From Mucilaginibacter gossypii (GTDB taxonomy: Bacteria; Bacteroidota; Bacteroidia; Sphingobacteriales; Sphingobacteriaceae): 64,000 bases of DNA. Below are positions 34,315 to 45,400 of the stretch, one piece after another. The notes beneath the pieces were generated by a model. That model ran no database searches. It saw only the letters and a list, made by a program, of their open reading frames with translations, and had not been told where the DNA came from. The stretch covers positions 62,001 to 126,000 of the forward strand of contig NZ_FNCG01000006.1 in assembly GCF_900100945.1 (NCBI RefSeq). The letters run 5' to 3'. The translations under genes and the position numbers were made by a program. Every line of letters begins with the position of its first letter. Positions within the stretch are counted from its first letter, which is position 1.

Positions 34315-34962
34315 TTATGCCGATCTGCGGCTATTACTGATCAATGCTGATTCATAAACAGTGCTGATGATGTCTTCGGCAGAAAAAGTGCCCAGGAAAT
34401 CCCAGTCGATATGGCTGTAGATAACCTGTTTTGATGGTTCAATAATAATATAGGTGGCCAATAACGGCGCGTTTTCGTCAATGCCCGAAAACCTGTCCCA
34501 CACAGGGTAATCCTCAGAATACACCCTGAATTGCTGTGCTATTTCTTTATCGGCATCGTGATAAAAATTAAGGGTGAGACTTTGTTCCCACGCCCATTTT
34601 TCAAGATCTTCGGTACGTTCGTCACTAATGATAAGCAGGTTGCCGCCGCTTGCCTTAACCTCATGCTGCAAATTATTCAGTTGTTTAAGCTGCGCCAGAC
34701 CTTGCTGCCCCCAATGACGCGAATAAAAAGAAATAACCAGCGGCTTATTTAATAAATTCCTTTGCGAAATAGGGCCATGTGTTTCGGCGCCATTGTAAAA
34801 TTGCTGCCAGCGGCTATAATCGTTATTTAACTTAAATTCAGGGACCAAATTGCCCGCTTTTACAGGATGTAATGATTTCAGCTTACGAAACTTAAGATCG
34901 GGTTCGGCAACAACTTCAAGCAGATCGAAAAAAGGATATTTATTATTATTTGTGGTTTGCAT
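34315..34962 (-). CDS. Redoxin/AhpC-TSA-fold protein lacking all cysteines
   Basis: 215 residues with the peroxiredoxin-like fold of small Bacteroidota redoxins: LVPEFKLNND, then the active-site strand KPLVISFYSRHWGQQGLAQL, GGNLLIISDERTEDLEKWAWE, and AQQFRVYSED. Where relatives have WCPYC the sequence reads WGQQG, and the whole protein contains no cysteine, so it cannot be a thiol peroxidase or disulfide reductase. It may be a structural or binding relative. No signal peptide, so cytoplasmic. Convergent with the AraC gene across a strong terminator. Confidence 0.7.
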   Translation of the reverse strand: MQTTNNNKYPFFDLLEVVAEPDLKFRKLKSLHPVKAGNLVPEFKLNNDYSRWQQFYNGAETHGPISQRNLLNKPLVISFYSRHWGQQGLAQLKQLNNLQHEVKASGGNLLIISDERTEDLEKWAWEQSLTLNFYHDADKEIAQQFRVYSEDYPVWDRFSGIDENAPLLATYIIIEPSKQVIYSHIDWDFLGTFSAEDIISTVYESALISNSRRSA

Positions 34963-35479
34963 TTTAAAATAGATTTATGATGTTATGGATAGTGTTTTAA
35001 GGTAATTGTAGTTGAGCTTTATTGTTCAACAACAACGGCATAATCCATAAATTACCCGGTAACGCATGAGCAAGCCCGACGGGATGGCGCTGCTTAATTG
35101 TTTATTGCTGGATGTGTTCATAAAAATATATTAATTGAGGTCAGTAAATTTAAAGGTGCGTAACAGCTTATCTGAGGTGGAGAGAATTTTAACAACAGCA
35201 ACATATAGGCATGTACATTTCGCCCCGGTTTTGAGCTGATGTGTATTTATTACTGCTGATTAAACTGTTGCCCGTCATCTGTTTTTGAATGTTACATAAC
35301 AAATATACTATAATATCTATAAACTTAGTAGAAGTTATTGAAAAATATTTATCAATCCTTCTTATCCTCAAAATACCTTGTCTCTTATTTGGCATTTTAT
35401 ATCGGCTAACATTCAATGCCCTTCCCTTTCTAAAAACAAAACCTTGTAATTTGCGTTCCGTATAACTAATAAATTAGCT
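34963..35479. other. 517-bp intergenic region without a recognisable gene
   Basis: AT-rich, between two divergent genes (34962 minus, 35480 plus). A minus-strand frame at 35189-35416 has low-complexity ends and no family resemblance, so I do not call it. Near the plus-strand gene, TGTAATTTGCG at 35449-35459 resembles a Bacteroidota -7 element one base short. Confidence 0.5.
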
Positions 35480-37138
35480 ATGCAGAACAGGTTGAAACCG
35501 CAATATATTATCGTATTTGTTTTAAGTGTTTTAGTCCTTTCCAACTGCAAAAACAACAGCAAAAAACATTACAATTATATAGCTGACTCCCTAAAAAAGA
35601 AAATGGCTAAAGAGTGGACAAAAACCATTCCTGGCAACTTTAGTGATCAAACCGAAGTTGTATTTGACAGTACCCGCATCGTCACATTTCTTCAAAAGCA
35701 CCCCGCTTTGGTTCCCTATGAGCAGGATCTGCGGAGTTTTTACCGTAAGCGTAAATTTGCCTATGCATGGTACGAAAAAGGCACCTTAATTGAACAGGCT
35801 GGTAACCTGAACGACAGGCTGATGAACCTGCAAAATGAAGGCATATATAAAGGTACCCCCTATCAAAAAGATTTAGACTCCCTGATATTTGATAATCATT
35901 CAAAAACAAGAGTCAAAAAGCCTGATATTGGCACCGAGTTAATGCTCACTGCCCAGTATTTCGCGTTTTCAAAACTGGCTTTCCGGGGCATGAGCGATTC
36001 GGTCAGCCGTTCGGTAAACTGGTTCCTGCCGCGTAAAAAGATAGCATATGATGATTATCTTGATACACTCTTAAAAAAAACTTCGAAACAAACCCCTGCT
36101 ATAAGCGAGCCGGTGTACCGCCAGTACGACTTGCTAAAAAGTTTCCTGGCCAAATACCGCCAGCTTGATGCCCATGAGAACTGGGAGCCAATTATTATCA
36201 GCAAAAAACTCAAACTCGGCGACTCGTCGGCTGTAGTTGCCAACATAAAAGCCCGCCTATATAAACTGGAAGATTTTAAAGGCGATACGCTCAACAATAA
36301 ATTTGATGACGAGTTCAAAGCAGCCATAACCCAATTCCAGCTCAGGCACGGCCTTGGCGCCGATGGCTTACCAGGTCCCGGAACCATGGCCGAAATGAAT
36401 GTACCGCTCAAGTCACGGATCAAACAGATCATTGTAAACATGGAGCGCTGCCGCTGGCTACCGGTAAGTTTAACTACCGACTACCTCGCTGTGAATATCC
36501 CCGAATTTAAACTGCACGTTTACCATGCCGATAGCTTATTATGGAGCTGCAATGTGGTGGTGGGGGAAAAAGTACATCAAACAGTAATATTTTACGGCGA
36601 AATGCAGTACGTGGTATTCAGTCCTTACTGGAACCTGCCCGAAAGTATTGTGCGCAATGAAGTTTTGCCGGCCATGAGCAGCAACCCAAATTATCTTAAC
36701 GAGCATAATATGGTCATTACCGGCCGGGAAAACGGGCTTCCGGTAATTCAGCAAAAGCCCGGACCTGCAAACTCTTTGGGGCTGGTAAAATTCCTGTTCC
36801 CTAATAGTTACAGTATCTATTTGCACGATACGCCTTCAAGGTCGTTGTTTGGCGAATCGTCCCGGGCGTTTAGCCACGGCTGTATCCGCGTTGGCGAACC
36901 GGTAAAACTGGCTTCATTTCTTTTAAAATACGACAGCACCTGGACAACCTCCCGCATTAATAAAGCCATGCATCTCGGTAAACAACAGCAGGTTACACTC
37001 AAACAAAAGATGCCTGTATTTATAGCCTATTTTACCGCCTTCACCGACAGGAATAACCGGCTCAATTTCCGCAAAGATATTTATGACCGCGACGAGCAGC
37101 TTGCATCCATGATCATGTCAGGCAGCGGGCAATACTAA
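35480..37138 (+). CDS. L,D-transpeptidase lipoprotein, YcbB/LdtD-type
   Basis: 552 residues. A lipobox (LVLSNC) places it on the periplasmic face of a membrane. A scaffold region (about 60-240) precedes a peptidoglycan-binding domain (about 245-310, AAITQFQLRHGLGADGLPGPGT) and a YkuD catalytic domain (about 330-500). Within it the motif HDTPSR...SHGCIRVGEP has the catalytic Cys468. This is the YcbB-like architecture that forms 3-3 peptidoglycan crosslinks or attaches proteins to the wall. It is a single gene. Function is well supported; which crosslink is not known. Confidence 0.92.
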   Translation: MQNRLKPQYIIVFVLSVLVLSNCKNNSKKHYNYIADSLKKKMAKEWTKTIPGNFSDQTEVVFDSTRIVTFLQKHPALVPYEQDLRSFYRKRKFAYAWYEKGTLIEQAGNLNDRLMNLQNEGIYKGTPYQKDLDSLIFDNHSKTRVKKPDIGTELMLTAQYFAFSKLAFRGMSDSVSRSVNWFLPRKKIAYDDYLDTLLKKTSKQTPAISEPVYRQYDLLKSFLAKYRQLDAHENWEPIIISKKLKLGDSSAVVANIKARLYKLEDFKGDTLNNKFDDEFKAAITQFQLRHGLGADGLPGPGTMAEMNVPLKSRIKQIIVNMERCRWLPVSLTTDYLAVNIPEFKLHVYHADSLLWSCNVVVGEKVHQTVIFYGEMQYVVFSPYWNLPESIVRNEVLPAMSSNPNYLNEHNMVITGRENGLPVIQQKPGPANSLGLVKFLFPNSYSIYLHDTPSRSLFGESSRAFSHGCIRVGEPVKLASFLLKYDSTWTTSRINKAMHLGKQQQVTLKQKMPVFIAYFTAFTDRNNRLNFRKDIYDRDEQLASMIMSGSGQY

Positions 37139-37502
37139 TCCACTTCTTACCAATCTCTTTTTCTTCATACAGCAGTTTAAAGTACCGGTAATTAATAATT
37201 GCAAAATATTTTTCATGGGTTTGTAGGCAATCGCTAAAATTTAATTGTCCTCACTTTAAATCACTAAAGTGCATCCCTACAAAGGATAGTTTTCCTTTAG
37301 CACAGTGATCATTAACCAAACTATATGACATTATTAATAAACCCAGGAAAACTGATGCCTATGTAAAAAAAGCTTACTCTCCCCACTACAGGCAATAATT
37401 ACCCGGAGGGAATTACTGCCTCGAAAAAGATTTTTGAATGTTTATAACTGCGTTGTGCTTCCAGGGCGCTTCGCTATTAACTCCCTTTAAATTCAATAAA
37501 AT
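37139..37502. other. Leader region of the SusC gene with several inverted repeats
   Basis: 364 bases with no gene. Inverted repeats lie at 37252-37271 (CACTTTA/TAAAGTG), 37281-37298 (AAAGGA/TCCTTT) and 37391-37420 (GGCAATAATT/AATTACTGCC, one mismatch). The last is about 80 bases before the start codon and is followed by an A-run and T-run. This suggests a structured leader, but I find no clean TAnnTTTG promoter. Confidence 0.45.
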
Positions 37503-40500
37503 ATGAAATTTTTCAAACACCCGGTGGGTGTACAGAGGCCATGGGTATCAAAATCCCTCAACCTGTGTAAATTTGCCCTTGCAGGTATGGTGCTCTTGAA
37601 TATGCAGGCTTCGGCTGCTGAAGCGCCAAAAGCAAATGCCAAATCAAACTATAATTTTAACTTAAACTTCGCTAAACTTACCGGTAAGGTTGTTGACGAA
37701 AAAGGCGAACCCCTTGTAGGCGTAAGCATCAGGATCAAAGGCACCACTACAGGTACACAAACCGATGCCAGCGGTAATTTTACGCTTGATGTTCAGCCAA
37801 ACACTGTGTTGATTTTGAGCTATATCGGTTATGGCACTAAAGAAGTTGCGGTGGGAGGTAAATCAACTATTACCATTACTTTAACCTCAAACAACAATTT
37901 GAACGAAGTTGTGGTAACTGCCTTAGGTATTAAAAAAGAAGAGAAAAAATTAGGCTACGCCATTACAACTGTAAAAGGCGACCTGCTTGATAAAGCGAAA
38001 GAAAGCAACGTAGCCTACTCATTAGAAGGCCGCGTGGCAGGTCTGAGCATCAGCGGTGTAAGTGGCGGTCCGGGTTCTTCAGCCCGTATCTTATTACGCG
38101 GTGTAACGAGCGGTACAGCTGGCGGCCCGTTATTCGTAATCAACGGTGTACCGATGGACAACACCCAGCGCGGTTCATCCGGCGAATGGGGTGGCGCTGA
38201 TTATGGCGACGGTATCAGCAACATTAACCCTGATGATGTTGAAACCATTACGGTATTAAAAGGCCAGTCAGCATCCGCTCTTTACGGTACCCGTGCTACA
38301 AATGGTGTAATTTTGATCACCACCAAAGGCGGCAAAAAAAATTCGGGTTTTGGTGTTGAATTCAATACCAACTACCAAGCCGACAAGGTTAACAACACTA
38401 CCGATTTCCAAACCACATATGGTCAGGGTCAGCGTGGTGTAAAGCCTCAAAATGCATCCGACGCACAAGCGTCAACTCGTTTAGCATGGGGTTCAAAACT
38501 TGATGGTTCACAAACCATACAGTTTGACGGCAAAATGTATCCATATTCCGCGGTAAACAATAATCTGCAAAACTTCTACCGCACAGGCAATACTTATACT
38601 AATACAGTAGCGTTTGACGGCGGTAATGAAACAGGAGCTTTCAGGTTATCAGTTTCGGATATGAATGCAGGTTCGATAGTACCTAACAGCAAACTCGACA
38701 GGAAAACTTTCAACTTAAACGCCAACCAAAACGTAACCGACAAACTGAACATCGGTATCGTGGCCAACTACCTGGTTGAAAACTCTACAAACCGTCCAAG
38801 CCTTTCTGACGGTCCGGGTAACCCGAACAACATCTGGTTTATCGCCCCTAACTTAAACCAATCTATCCTAAACCCTGGCTACGGTGCTAATGGTTATGAG
38901 CAGGTTTGGACAGACGACCCATATGTAACCAACCCTTACTTTGCTGCCAACAAGTTTATCAATAACACCGGCCGTAAAAGGTTAATTACAGCATTAACCG
39001 CCCGCTACAACTTCACCAGCTGGATTTACGCGCAGGCCCGTTTAGGTTATGACAACATTAACGATAGCCGCTTTAAAGTAACCCCTACCGGTACCGCGTA
39101 CTACTCGGGGTTAATGGGCGGCCTGGACGAGCAATCAACCACGCAAACATCCGAATTAAACATCGACGGTTTAATTGGTGTTAAACACGACATTGTTAAA
39201 GACCTGTTAAGTTTCGACGTAACCGCAGGTGCTGCAACCCGTAAAAACCAATACGAATATACCAGCCTTAGCGGCGGTCCGTTCACGCTGCCGTTTTTCT
39301 ATAGCATCAACAACGTAGGCAGCAAAAACTCAAGTTATGGCTTCAGCAAATCAGAAGTGCATTCGGCTTACTACAACGCTGATTTTGCGATTAAAAACTT
39401 CCTGACCATTGGTACCAGCGGCCGTTATGATGCATACTCAACGCTTAATGCCGGTAACCGAGGTATATTCACTCCATCGGTATCGGGCGCCTTCATTTTC
39501 TCCGAGTTGACACATATACCGAATATTGATTTAGGTAAAATCAGGTTATCATACGCTAAAACAAGTGGTGAGCTAAAAGACGCTTATGGCACTTCGGCTT
39601 ATTACAGCCTGGGTAACAATATTAATGGTATAACTATCGGTAATTACTCATCTGATCTTTATAACACAGGTTTAAAACCATATACCCTTTCGGAAATTGA
39701 GATCGGTACCGAGTTAAAAATGTTTAACGGTCGGTTAAATTTTGATTTTGACTATTTTGCCCGTAAAACTAAAAACGAGATCCTGCGTAGCGGACTTGAC
39801 ATAGCATCAGGTTATACCACCCGTTTAATCGGTTCTCAGTCATTCCAAAATCGCGGCGTGGAGTTAGAGGTTAAAGGTACACCAATCCAAACTTCATCAT
39901 TCTCCTGGACTCCATCGTTTAACTTTACTTATGTTAAAAACAAGGTGCTAAAAACCGATGAATTCGGCACTACGCAAAATTTAGGCACCTATCGTCCGTT
40001 AAATGCTAACCTTGCTTACGTAGTTGGTTTACCTGGCCCGCAAATTATGGCTAACGATTACAAACGCGACGCAAGCGGTAATATTATTTTCGATTCAAGC
40101 GGTTATCCTGAGTACACCGATCGTAAAGCAATGGGTACAACAGTGCCTAAAATTTACGGCGGTTTAAACAACGATTTCAGCTACAAACATATTAATCTTT
40201 CGTTTTTGGTTGACTACCGTTTTGGTAATAAAATTCTTTCGGCAACAAACGCTTACAGCATCTACCGTGGTTTAAACAAAATCACACTTGATGGCCGTGA
40301 AGGAGGTGTAGTAGGCAAAGGTGTTACTGAAGCAGGTACGCCAAACACCAAAAATGTTGAAGCGCAGGATTACTACCAAAATGGTTTATATAAAGTATCG
40401 GCTCTTAACGTGTTAAGCGGCGACTTTATTAAACTACGCCAGGTAACATTGGGTTATACCTTTACAAGCGGCATATTGAAAGGTTCACCGTTTAACGGTA

Positions 40501-40670
40501 TTACCGTATCAGCAGTAGGTCGTAACCTTTGGACCATCCTGAAACATTCAGACAATATCGATCCTGAATCAGGCTTCTCAAACAATATCAACTATGCAGG
40601 CATCGAAGGTACCAGCTTACCGGCAACCCGCACATTCGGTATTAATGTTAACTTTAAATTTAGAAAATAA
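37503..40670 (+). CDS. SusC/RagA-family TonB-linked outer-membrane transporter
   Basis: 1055-residue TonB-dependent receptor. After a signal sequence (to about residue 40) comes a carboxypeptidase-regulatory-like domain (about 58-130, LTGKVVDEKGEPLVGVSIRI). A TonB-box region follows (NEVVVTALGIKKEEKKLGYA), then the plug with LRGVTSGTAGGPLFVINGVP and the SusC signature ADYGDGISNINPDDVETITV. The rest is a barrel ending in FKFRK. There is no N-terminal STN domain, so it is not directly tied to a FecR-type anti-sigma. Five bases upstream of its SusD partner. It imports oligosaccharides or other large ligands; the substrate is unknown. Confidence 0.95.
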   Translation: MKFFKHPVGVQRPWVSKSLNLCKFALAGMVLLNMQASAAEAPKANAKSNYNFNLNFAKLTGKVVDEKGEPLVGVSIRIKGTTTGTQTDASGNFTLDVQPNTVLILSYIGYGTKEVAVGGKSTITITLTSNNNLNEVVVTALGIKKEEKKLGYAITTVKGDLLDKAKESNVAYSLEGRVAGLSISGVSGGPGSSARILLRGVTSGTAGGPLFVINGVPMDNTQRGSSGEWGGADYGDGISNINPDDVETITVLKGQSASALYGTRATNGVILITTKGGKKNSGFGVEFNTNYQADKVNNTTDFQTTYGQGQRGVKPQNASDAQASTRLAWGSKLDGSQTIQFDGKMYPYSAVNNNLQNFYRTGNTYTNTVAFDGGNETGAFRLSVSDMNAGSIVPNSKLDRKTFNLNANQNVTDKLNIGIVANYLVENSTNRPSLSDGPGNPNNIWFIAPNLNQSILNPGYGANGYEQVWTDDPYVTNPYFAANKFINNTGRKRLITALTARYNFTSWIYAQARLGYDNINDSRFKVTPTGTAYYSGLMGGLDEQSTTQTSELNIDGLIGVKHDIVKDLLSFDVTAGAATRKNQYEYTSLSGGPFTLPFFYSINNVGSKNSSYGFSKSEVHSAYYNADFAIKNFLTIGTSGRYDAYSTLNAGNRGIFTPSVSGAFIFSELTHIPNIDLGKIRLSYAKTSGELKDAYGTSAYYSLGNNINGITIGNYSSDLYNTGLKPYTLSEIEIGTELKMFNGRLNFDFDYFARKTKNEILRSGLDIASGYTTRLIGSQSFQNRGVELEVKGTPIQTSSFSWTPSFNFTYVKNKVLKTDEFGTTQNLGTYRPLNANLAYVVGLPGPQIMANDYKRDASGNIIFDSSGYPEYTDRKAMGTTVPKIYGGLNNDFSYKHINLSFLVDYRFGNKILSATNAYSIYRGLNKITLDGREGGVVGKGVTEAGTPNTKNVEAQDYYQNGLYKVSALNVLSGDFIKLRQVTLGYTFTSGILKGSPFNGITVSAVGRNLWTILKHSDNIDPESGFSNNINYAGIEGTSLPATRTFGINVNFKFRK

Positions 40671-40675
40671 CAGAG

Positions 40676-42292
40676 ATGAAAAAGAAACTTATATATAGTG
40701 GTCTTTGTATTGCAGCGTCGCTTTTTGCCGGCTGTACCAAAGATTTCACCAAAATAAATACCGACCCTAATAAAACGTCGGCCGAAGTGTTCAATCCAAA
40801 CTTTCTTTTAGCGCAGGCTGAACTTAATTATTCACAAACGGGCTACTCGCAGTTACTTTTTCAAAGTATGTGGTCGCAATCATTAGCTTCAACGTTCGGC
40901 TATTATGGTAACGGCGATAAATACACGCAAAGCGGATCATTTAACGATTATGTTGGCCGTGTGTATAGTGAGGGCTATGGCGCTGAAACTTACGCACAGG
41001 AAATGAAAAACCTTACAGCGAGCAATGCAGCGTATTCAAATCTGAATAAAATAGGCACTATTATGAAGGTGCTTATCCTGCAACGCGTTACCGATACTTA
41101 TGGTGATGTTCCTTACTCAGAAGCAGGCATGGCAAAACAGGGTATCTTTTTCCCTAAGTTTGATAAGCAGCAGGATATATATACCGCTATGCTTGCAGAT
41201 CTTGACGCGGCAGTAAGCGGTCTTGATGCTGCAAAAGATAAACCGACTTCTGATCTGATCTACGGTGGCGATATTGCCAAATGGAAACGGTTTGGTTACT
41301 CTTTAATGCTGCGTGTTGCTATGCGTTTAACTAAAGTTGATGCCGCTACCGCGCAAAAATATGCTGAAAAAGCTTATGCCGGTGGTACCATGGCCAGCGT
41401 TGATGATAACGCCAAAGTAAAAACAGATAACGCGAATGGTTACAGCAATTCTATCGTTAATGCTTTATTAACTACCGATGATTTCCGTGAAGTACGCTGG
41501 TCAAAAACTTTGATCGATTACATGAAATCAACTACCGATCCGCGAGTTAGCGCAATTGCTGAAATCACTACGGGTAACGGTAAAGCAGCTAACGAAAACG
41601 AATCGCTTGCTGGTGATAATACCTACAGTAAACAGTTAGGTATGCCGAATGGCTATGATCTTAACGGCGGAGCCACTGATATATCAAAAGCACCGGGTTA
41701 CCCAGGCGCAACTCCGGCTGTAAGCGCTACAGATGCTCCGGCACCACTTGGCAAATATTCAAGACCAAGGCTCCAAGTTTATTACACCTCATCCGGAAGC
41801 ATTAACCCTGTTGATAAAAGCACCATCAACATGCTGTTAACTTATGGCGAAACCGAGTTGTTACTTGCCGAAGCTTCGACCAGGAACTGGAATACAGGTA
41901 ACGCTGCTACGCATTATGCTAATGCTCTTGCTGCTAACATGAAATCGGTCGCGCAAATCAATTCGGCCGCTACGGTAGATGCTGCCGCCATCACAGCTTA
42001 TGTTGCTACACACCCATTGGTTAGTGCTACCGCACTCCAGCAAATTAACATGGAGTACTGGGTTGAAACTTCAACCTTGTTCATGTTTAACGAAAACTGG
42101 ACAAACTGGAGAAGATCAGGTTTCCCTGTATTAACACCTGTTGTTTACTCAGCTCAGTTTGATACTCAAATTCCGCGTCGCGTTATTTACCCAATTAACT
42201 TGTCATCAACAAACCCTAAAGGTTTAGCAAGCGGAGTTCAATCATTATCTGGTGGTGATAAATTTTCATCACGTGTATGGTGGGATAAATAA
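40676..42292 (+). CDS. SusD/RagB-family outer-membrane lipoprotein (SusD-like_2 type)
   Basis: 538 residues. A lipobox LFAGC puts the lipidated Cys at position 20. The N-terminal KINTDPNKTS and FNPNFLLAQAE and the C-terminal YGETELLLAEAS and WTNWRRSGFP are typical of the SusD-like_2 (PF12771) branch. It forms the lid of the SusC transporter and binds the ligand at the cell surface. Cotranscribed with susC (5-base gap) and followed by a strong terminator. Confidence 0.94.
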   Translation: MKKKLIYSGLCIAASLFAGCTKDFTKINTDPNKTSAEVFNPNFLLAQAELNYSQTGYSQLLFQSMWSQSLASTFGYYGNGDKYTQSGSFNDYVGRVYSEGYGAETYAQEMKNLTASNAAYSNLNKIGTIMKVLILQRVTDTYGDVPYSEAGMAKQGIFFPKFDKQQDIYTAMLADLDAAVSGLDAAKDKPTSDLIYGGDIAKWKRFGYSLMLRVAMRLTKVDAATAQKYAEKAYAGGTMASVDDNAKVKTDNANGYSNSIVNALLTTDDFREVRWSKTLIDYMKSTTDPRVSAIAEITTGNGKAANENESLAGDNTYSKQLGMPNGYDLNGGATDISKAPGYPGATPAVSATDAPAPLGKYSRPRLQVYYTSSGSINPVDKSTINMLLTYGETELLLAEASTRNWNTGNAATHYANALAANMKSVAQINSAATVDAAAITAYVATHPLVSATALQQINMEYWVETSTLFMFNENWTNWRRSGFPVLTPVVYSAQFDTQIPRRVIYPINLSSTNPKGLASGVQSLSGGDKFSSRVWWDK

Positions 42293-42318
42293 TACCCCTA
42301 TATAATTCATTTTAAAAA

Positions 42319-42348
42319 CAAGGCTATGGCTTCATAGCCTTGTTTTTT
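42319..42348 (+). terminator. Intrinsic terminator after susD
   Basis: CAAGGCTATG (42319-42328), a 4-base loop and CATAGCCTTG (42333-42342) followed by TTTTTT: a textbook rho-independent terminator, 27 bases after the susD stop. Confidence 0.9.
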
Positions 42349-42444
42349 GGTTTTTACAACAAAAAGGATTAATAATCCGGTGGCAATTATCAATACAAAT
42401 AAGTAAATTTAAATCTCCCTGCGACCCGGAAAAAATAAAATCTG

Positions 42445-45400
42445 TTGATAATGTGTTGTTCTTCTCCCCTCGTTAATTTTAAACTTAAAAGGTTAAACAC
42501 TTTTACATTTTGTACTGTTGCGTTGTTTACATTACAAAGTATGCGCGGTAATGCGCAGCAGCCGCTTTTTAAGCTGCTTACCCCCGACGAAACCAGTGTT
42601 AAATTCCGCAATGACCTGATTGAGGACGAAAAGCTCAATGTGCTCTCCTATGAGTACCTGTACAATGGCGGTGGTGTTGCCGTTGGCGATATCAACAATG
42701 ACGGTCTCGAAGACCTATTTTTTACCAGCAACCTTGGTCAAAATAAACTGTACCTCAACTTAGGGAACCTGAAATTTAAAGATATTACCCAGCAAGCCGG
42801 CAGCGGCCTCGCGGGCAGGCCCGGCGACTGGAAAACCGGCGTTACCATGGCCGATGTTAACGGCGACGGCCTTCTAGATATTTATGTATGTTACTCCGGC
42901 CTTGGTGATAATGCCAAACGCCGCAACCAGCTTTTCATCAACAAAGGCAACAGCAAATTTGTTGAAATGGCCAAACAATACGGCCTTGATGATCCGGGCT
43001 ACAGTACCCAGGCTGTATTTTTTGACTATAATAATGATGGCAAGCTGGATATGTTCCTGCTTAACCATAACGTTAAAAAAATCAGCAACCTTGAATTTGC
43101 GCAAGCCAAAGCCGAAACCGACGAACTGGCCAGCAATAAACTTTTTGAAAACCAGGATGGTCATTTTGTTGATGTATCCAAAAAAGCGGGCATCATTCAA
43201 AATCCCCTCACCTTTGGCCTTGGCGTTGCCATAGCTGATATGAACAAAGATGGATTACAGGATATTTATGTAACCAACGATTACAACGAACCCGACTACC
43301 TTTACATAAACAACGGAAACGGCACTTTTACCGAGGATAGTAAAAAGTGCTTCAAACATTTGTCACAATTTTCAATGGGGGTTGATATAGCTGATATCAA
43401 TAATGACGGCCTTCCTGATATGATGACACTTGACATGCTGCCGCCTGATAACCGGCGTCAAAAGCTGTTGCAACTACAGGAAAACTACGAATCGTTTGAG
43501 CTGATGCTGAACCAGAACCTGTACAAACAATATATGCGCAACATGCTGCAGGTTAATAATGGCGATGGTACTTTCAGCGAAATCGGTCAGCTGGCAGGTA
43601 TTTCCAATACAGACTGGAGCTGGTGCCCGCTAATTGCCGACTTTGACAACGACGGCTACAAGGATATCTTCATCTCCAACGGTTACTTCCGCGATTATAC
43701 CAACAAGGATTTTTTACGGTACTGGGGCGATTATAAGCTAAAAAAAGCTATGAACCGCGAACCATTCCTGCTCATGGACCTGGTTAAAGCTATGCCCTCT
43801 ACTACCCTGTCAAACTATATTTTCCAAAATAATCATAACCTTACCTTCACCGATAAAAAACAAGATTGGGGGATCAATAAAGGTGGCATTTCCAGCGGCT
43901 CTGTTTATGCCGACCTTGATAACGACGGCGATCTTGACCTGGTTACCAATAATATCAACAGCGAGGCTTCCATATTACAAAACATGACCATGGAAACCGG
44001 TAAAAAGAGCTACCTGGCCGTAAACCTTAAACAACCGGAAGGAAATACAAACGCCATAGGTTCAAAAGTATTTGTATATAGCGGTAAGCAAGTACAGTAC
44101 CAGGAGGTTAACCCTAACAGGGGATATCTTTCGTGCGTATCCACAGTTTTAAATTTTGGATTGGGTGACCAGCAGCAGGCAGATTCAGTACGGATCATCT
44201 GGCCCGATCAAACATCGCAATTGCTTAGCAATGTTAAAGCAAATCAACGCTTAAACATTACCTATAAAACAGGCAATCCTATATTTAAAACCAATGGAAA
44301 AGCCATTACCAAATCTGTTTTTTGTTTAGCTAAACCGACTATTGATTATACTCATACCGAAAATAGCATCAACGATTTTAAACGCCAGCCTTTGATGCTG
44401 TTCATGAGCTCAAAAACAGGACCGGTAATAGCCAAAGCTGATGTAAACAAAGATGGTCTTGAGGACCTATTTATTGCCGGTGATCAGAATACACCGAGCA
44501 AAATATTTATTCAAAAAGCAGGCGGCAATTATGCCGTTCAGGAGATATCGGACGTTAACAAAGAAAACACATCAGCAGCGGCGTTTTTTGACGCCAATGG
44601 CGATGGTTTCCCCGATCTGTATATAGCCAAAGGCGGCTATTCACTATTAGAACCCGGCGCTAATGAGCTGCAGGACAAGCTTTATCTAAACGATGGTAAA
44701 GGCAATTTCAGCTTTTCAAGCACCTCCCTCCCGATATTAACAGCCAGCAGTAAATCATGTGTACGCCCTTGTGATTATAACAACGACGGAAAAATTGACC
44801 TGTTTGTCGGATCAAACGTTACACCGGGTTCTTATCCATCTGCACCAAAAAGCTACCTGCTTACCAATACGGGCGGTGGTCATTTTGAAATTACCGATGC
44901 ACCATTTACAGGCATAGGTATGATCAAAGATGCGCAATGGGCCGACTTGAATGGCGATGGCCGTAAAGACCTGATAGTATGCGGCGAATTTATGTCCATC
45001 ATGGTATTTACCAACACCAAAGCTGGTTTTGTTGATGAAACAGTCAAATACTTTGACCATCCCGTTAGCGGTTTCTGGAACACGCTAGCCATTACCGATG
45101 TGGATAGCGATGGCAAGCCTGATATTATTGCTGGCAACCTTGGCGAAAACACACAGATCCATGCCAGCCAAACAGAGCCTGCCGAAATGTATTTTGCCGA
45201 TTTTGACGGCAACGGCTCAATCGATCCGTTTTTTAACTTTTATATACAGGGTGTAAGCTACCCCTTTGTGAGCCGCGACGAACTGAACGACCAGATTTAC
45301 CCGATGCGTAAAAGGTTCGCTTCATATAAAGCTTATTGCGATGCTACCATGAAAGATATTTTCACGCCCGAAGAGCTTACTAAAGCCACTAAACTTACAG

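Noticed and set aside
35189..35416. 75-codon minus-strand frame in the intergenic region
   Set aside because: Ends in four cysteines, no recognisable domain, and composition follows the AT-rich background.
37503..42292. A classic polysaccharide utilisation locus around SusC/SusD
   Set aside because: No glycoside hydrolase, polysaccharide lyase, hybrid sensor or ECF/FecR pair lies next to it, and susC lacks the STN domain.
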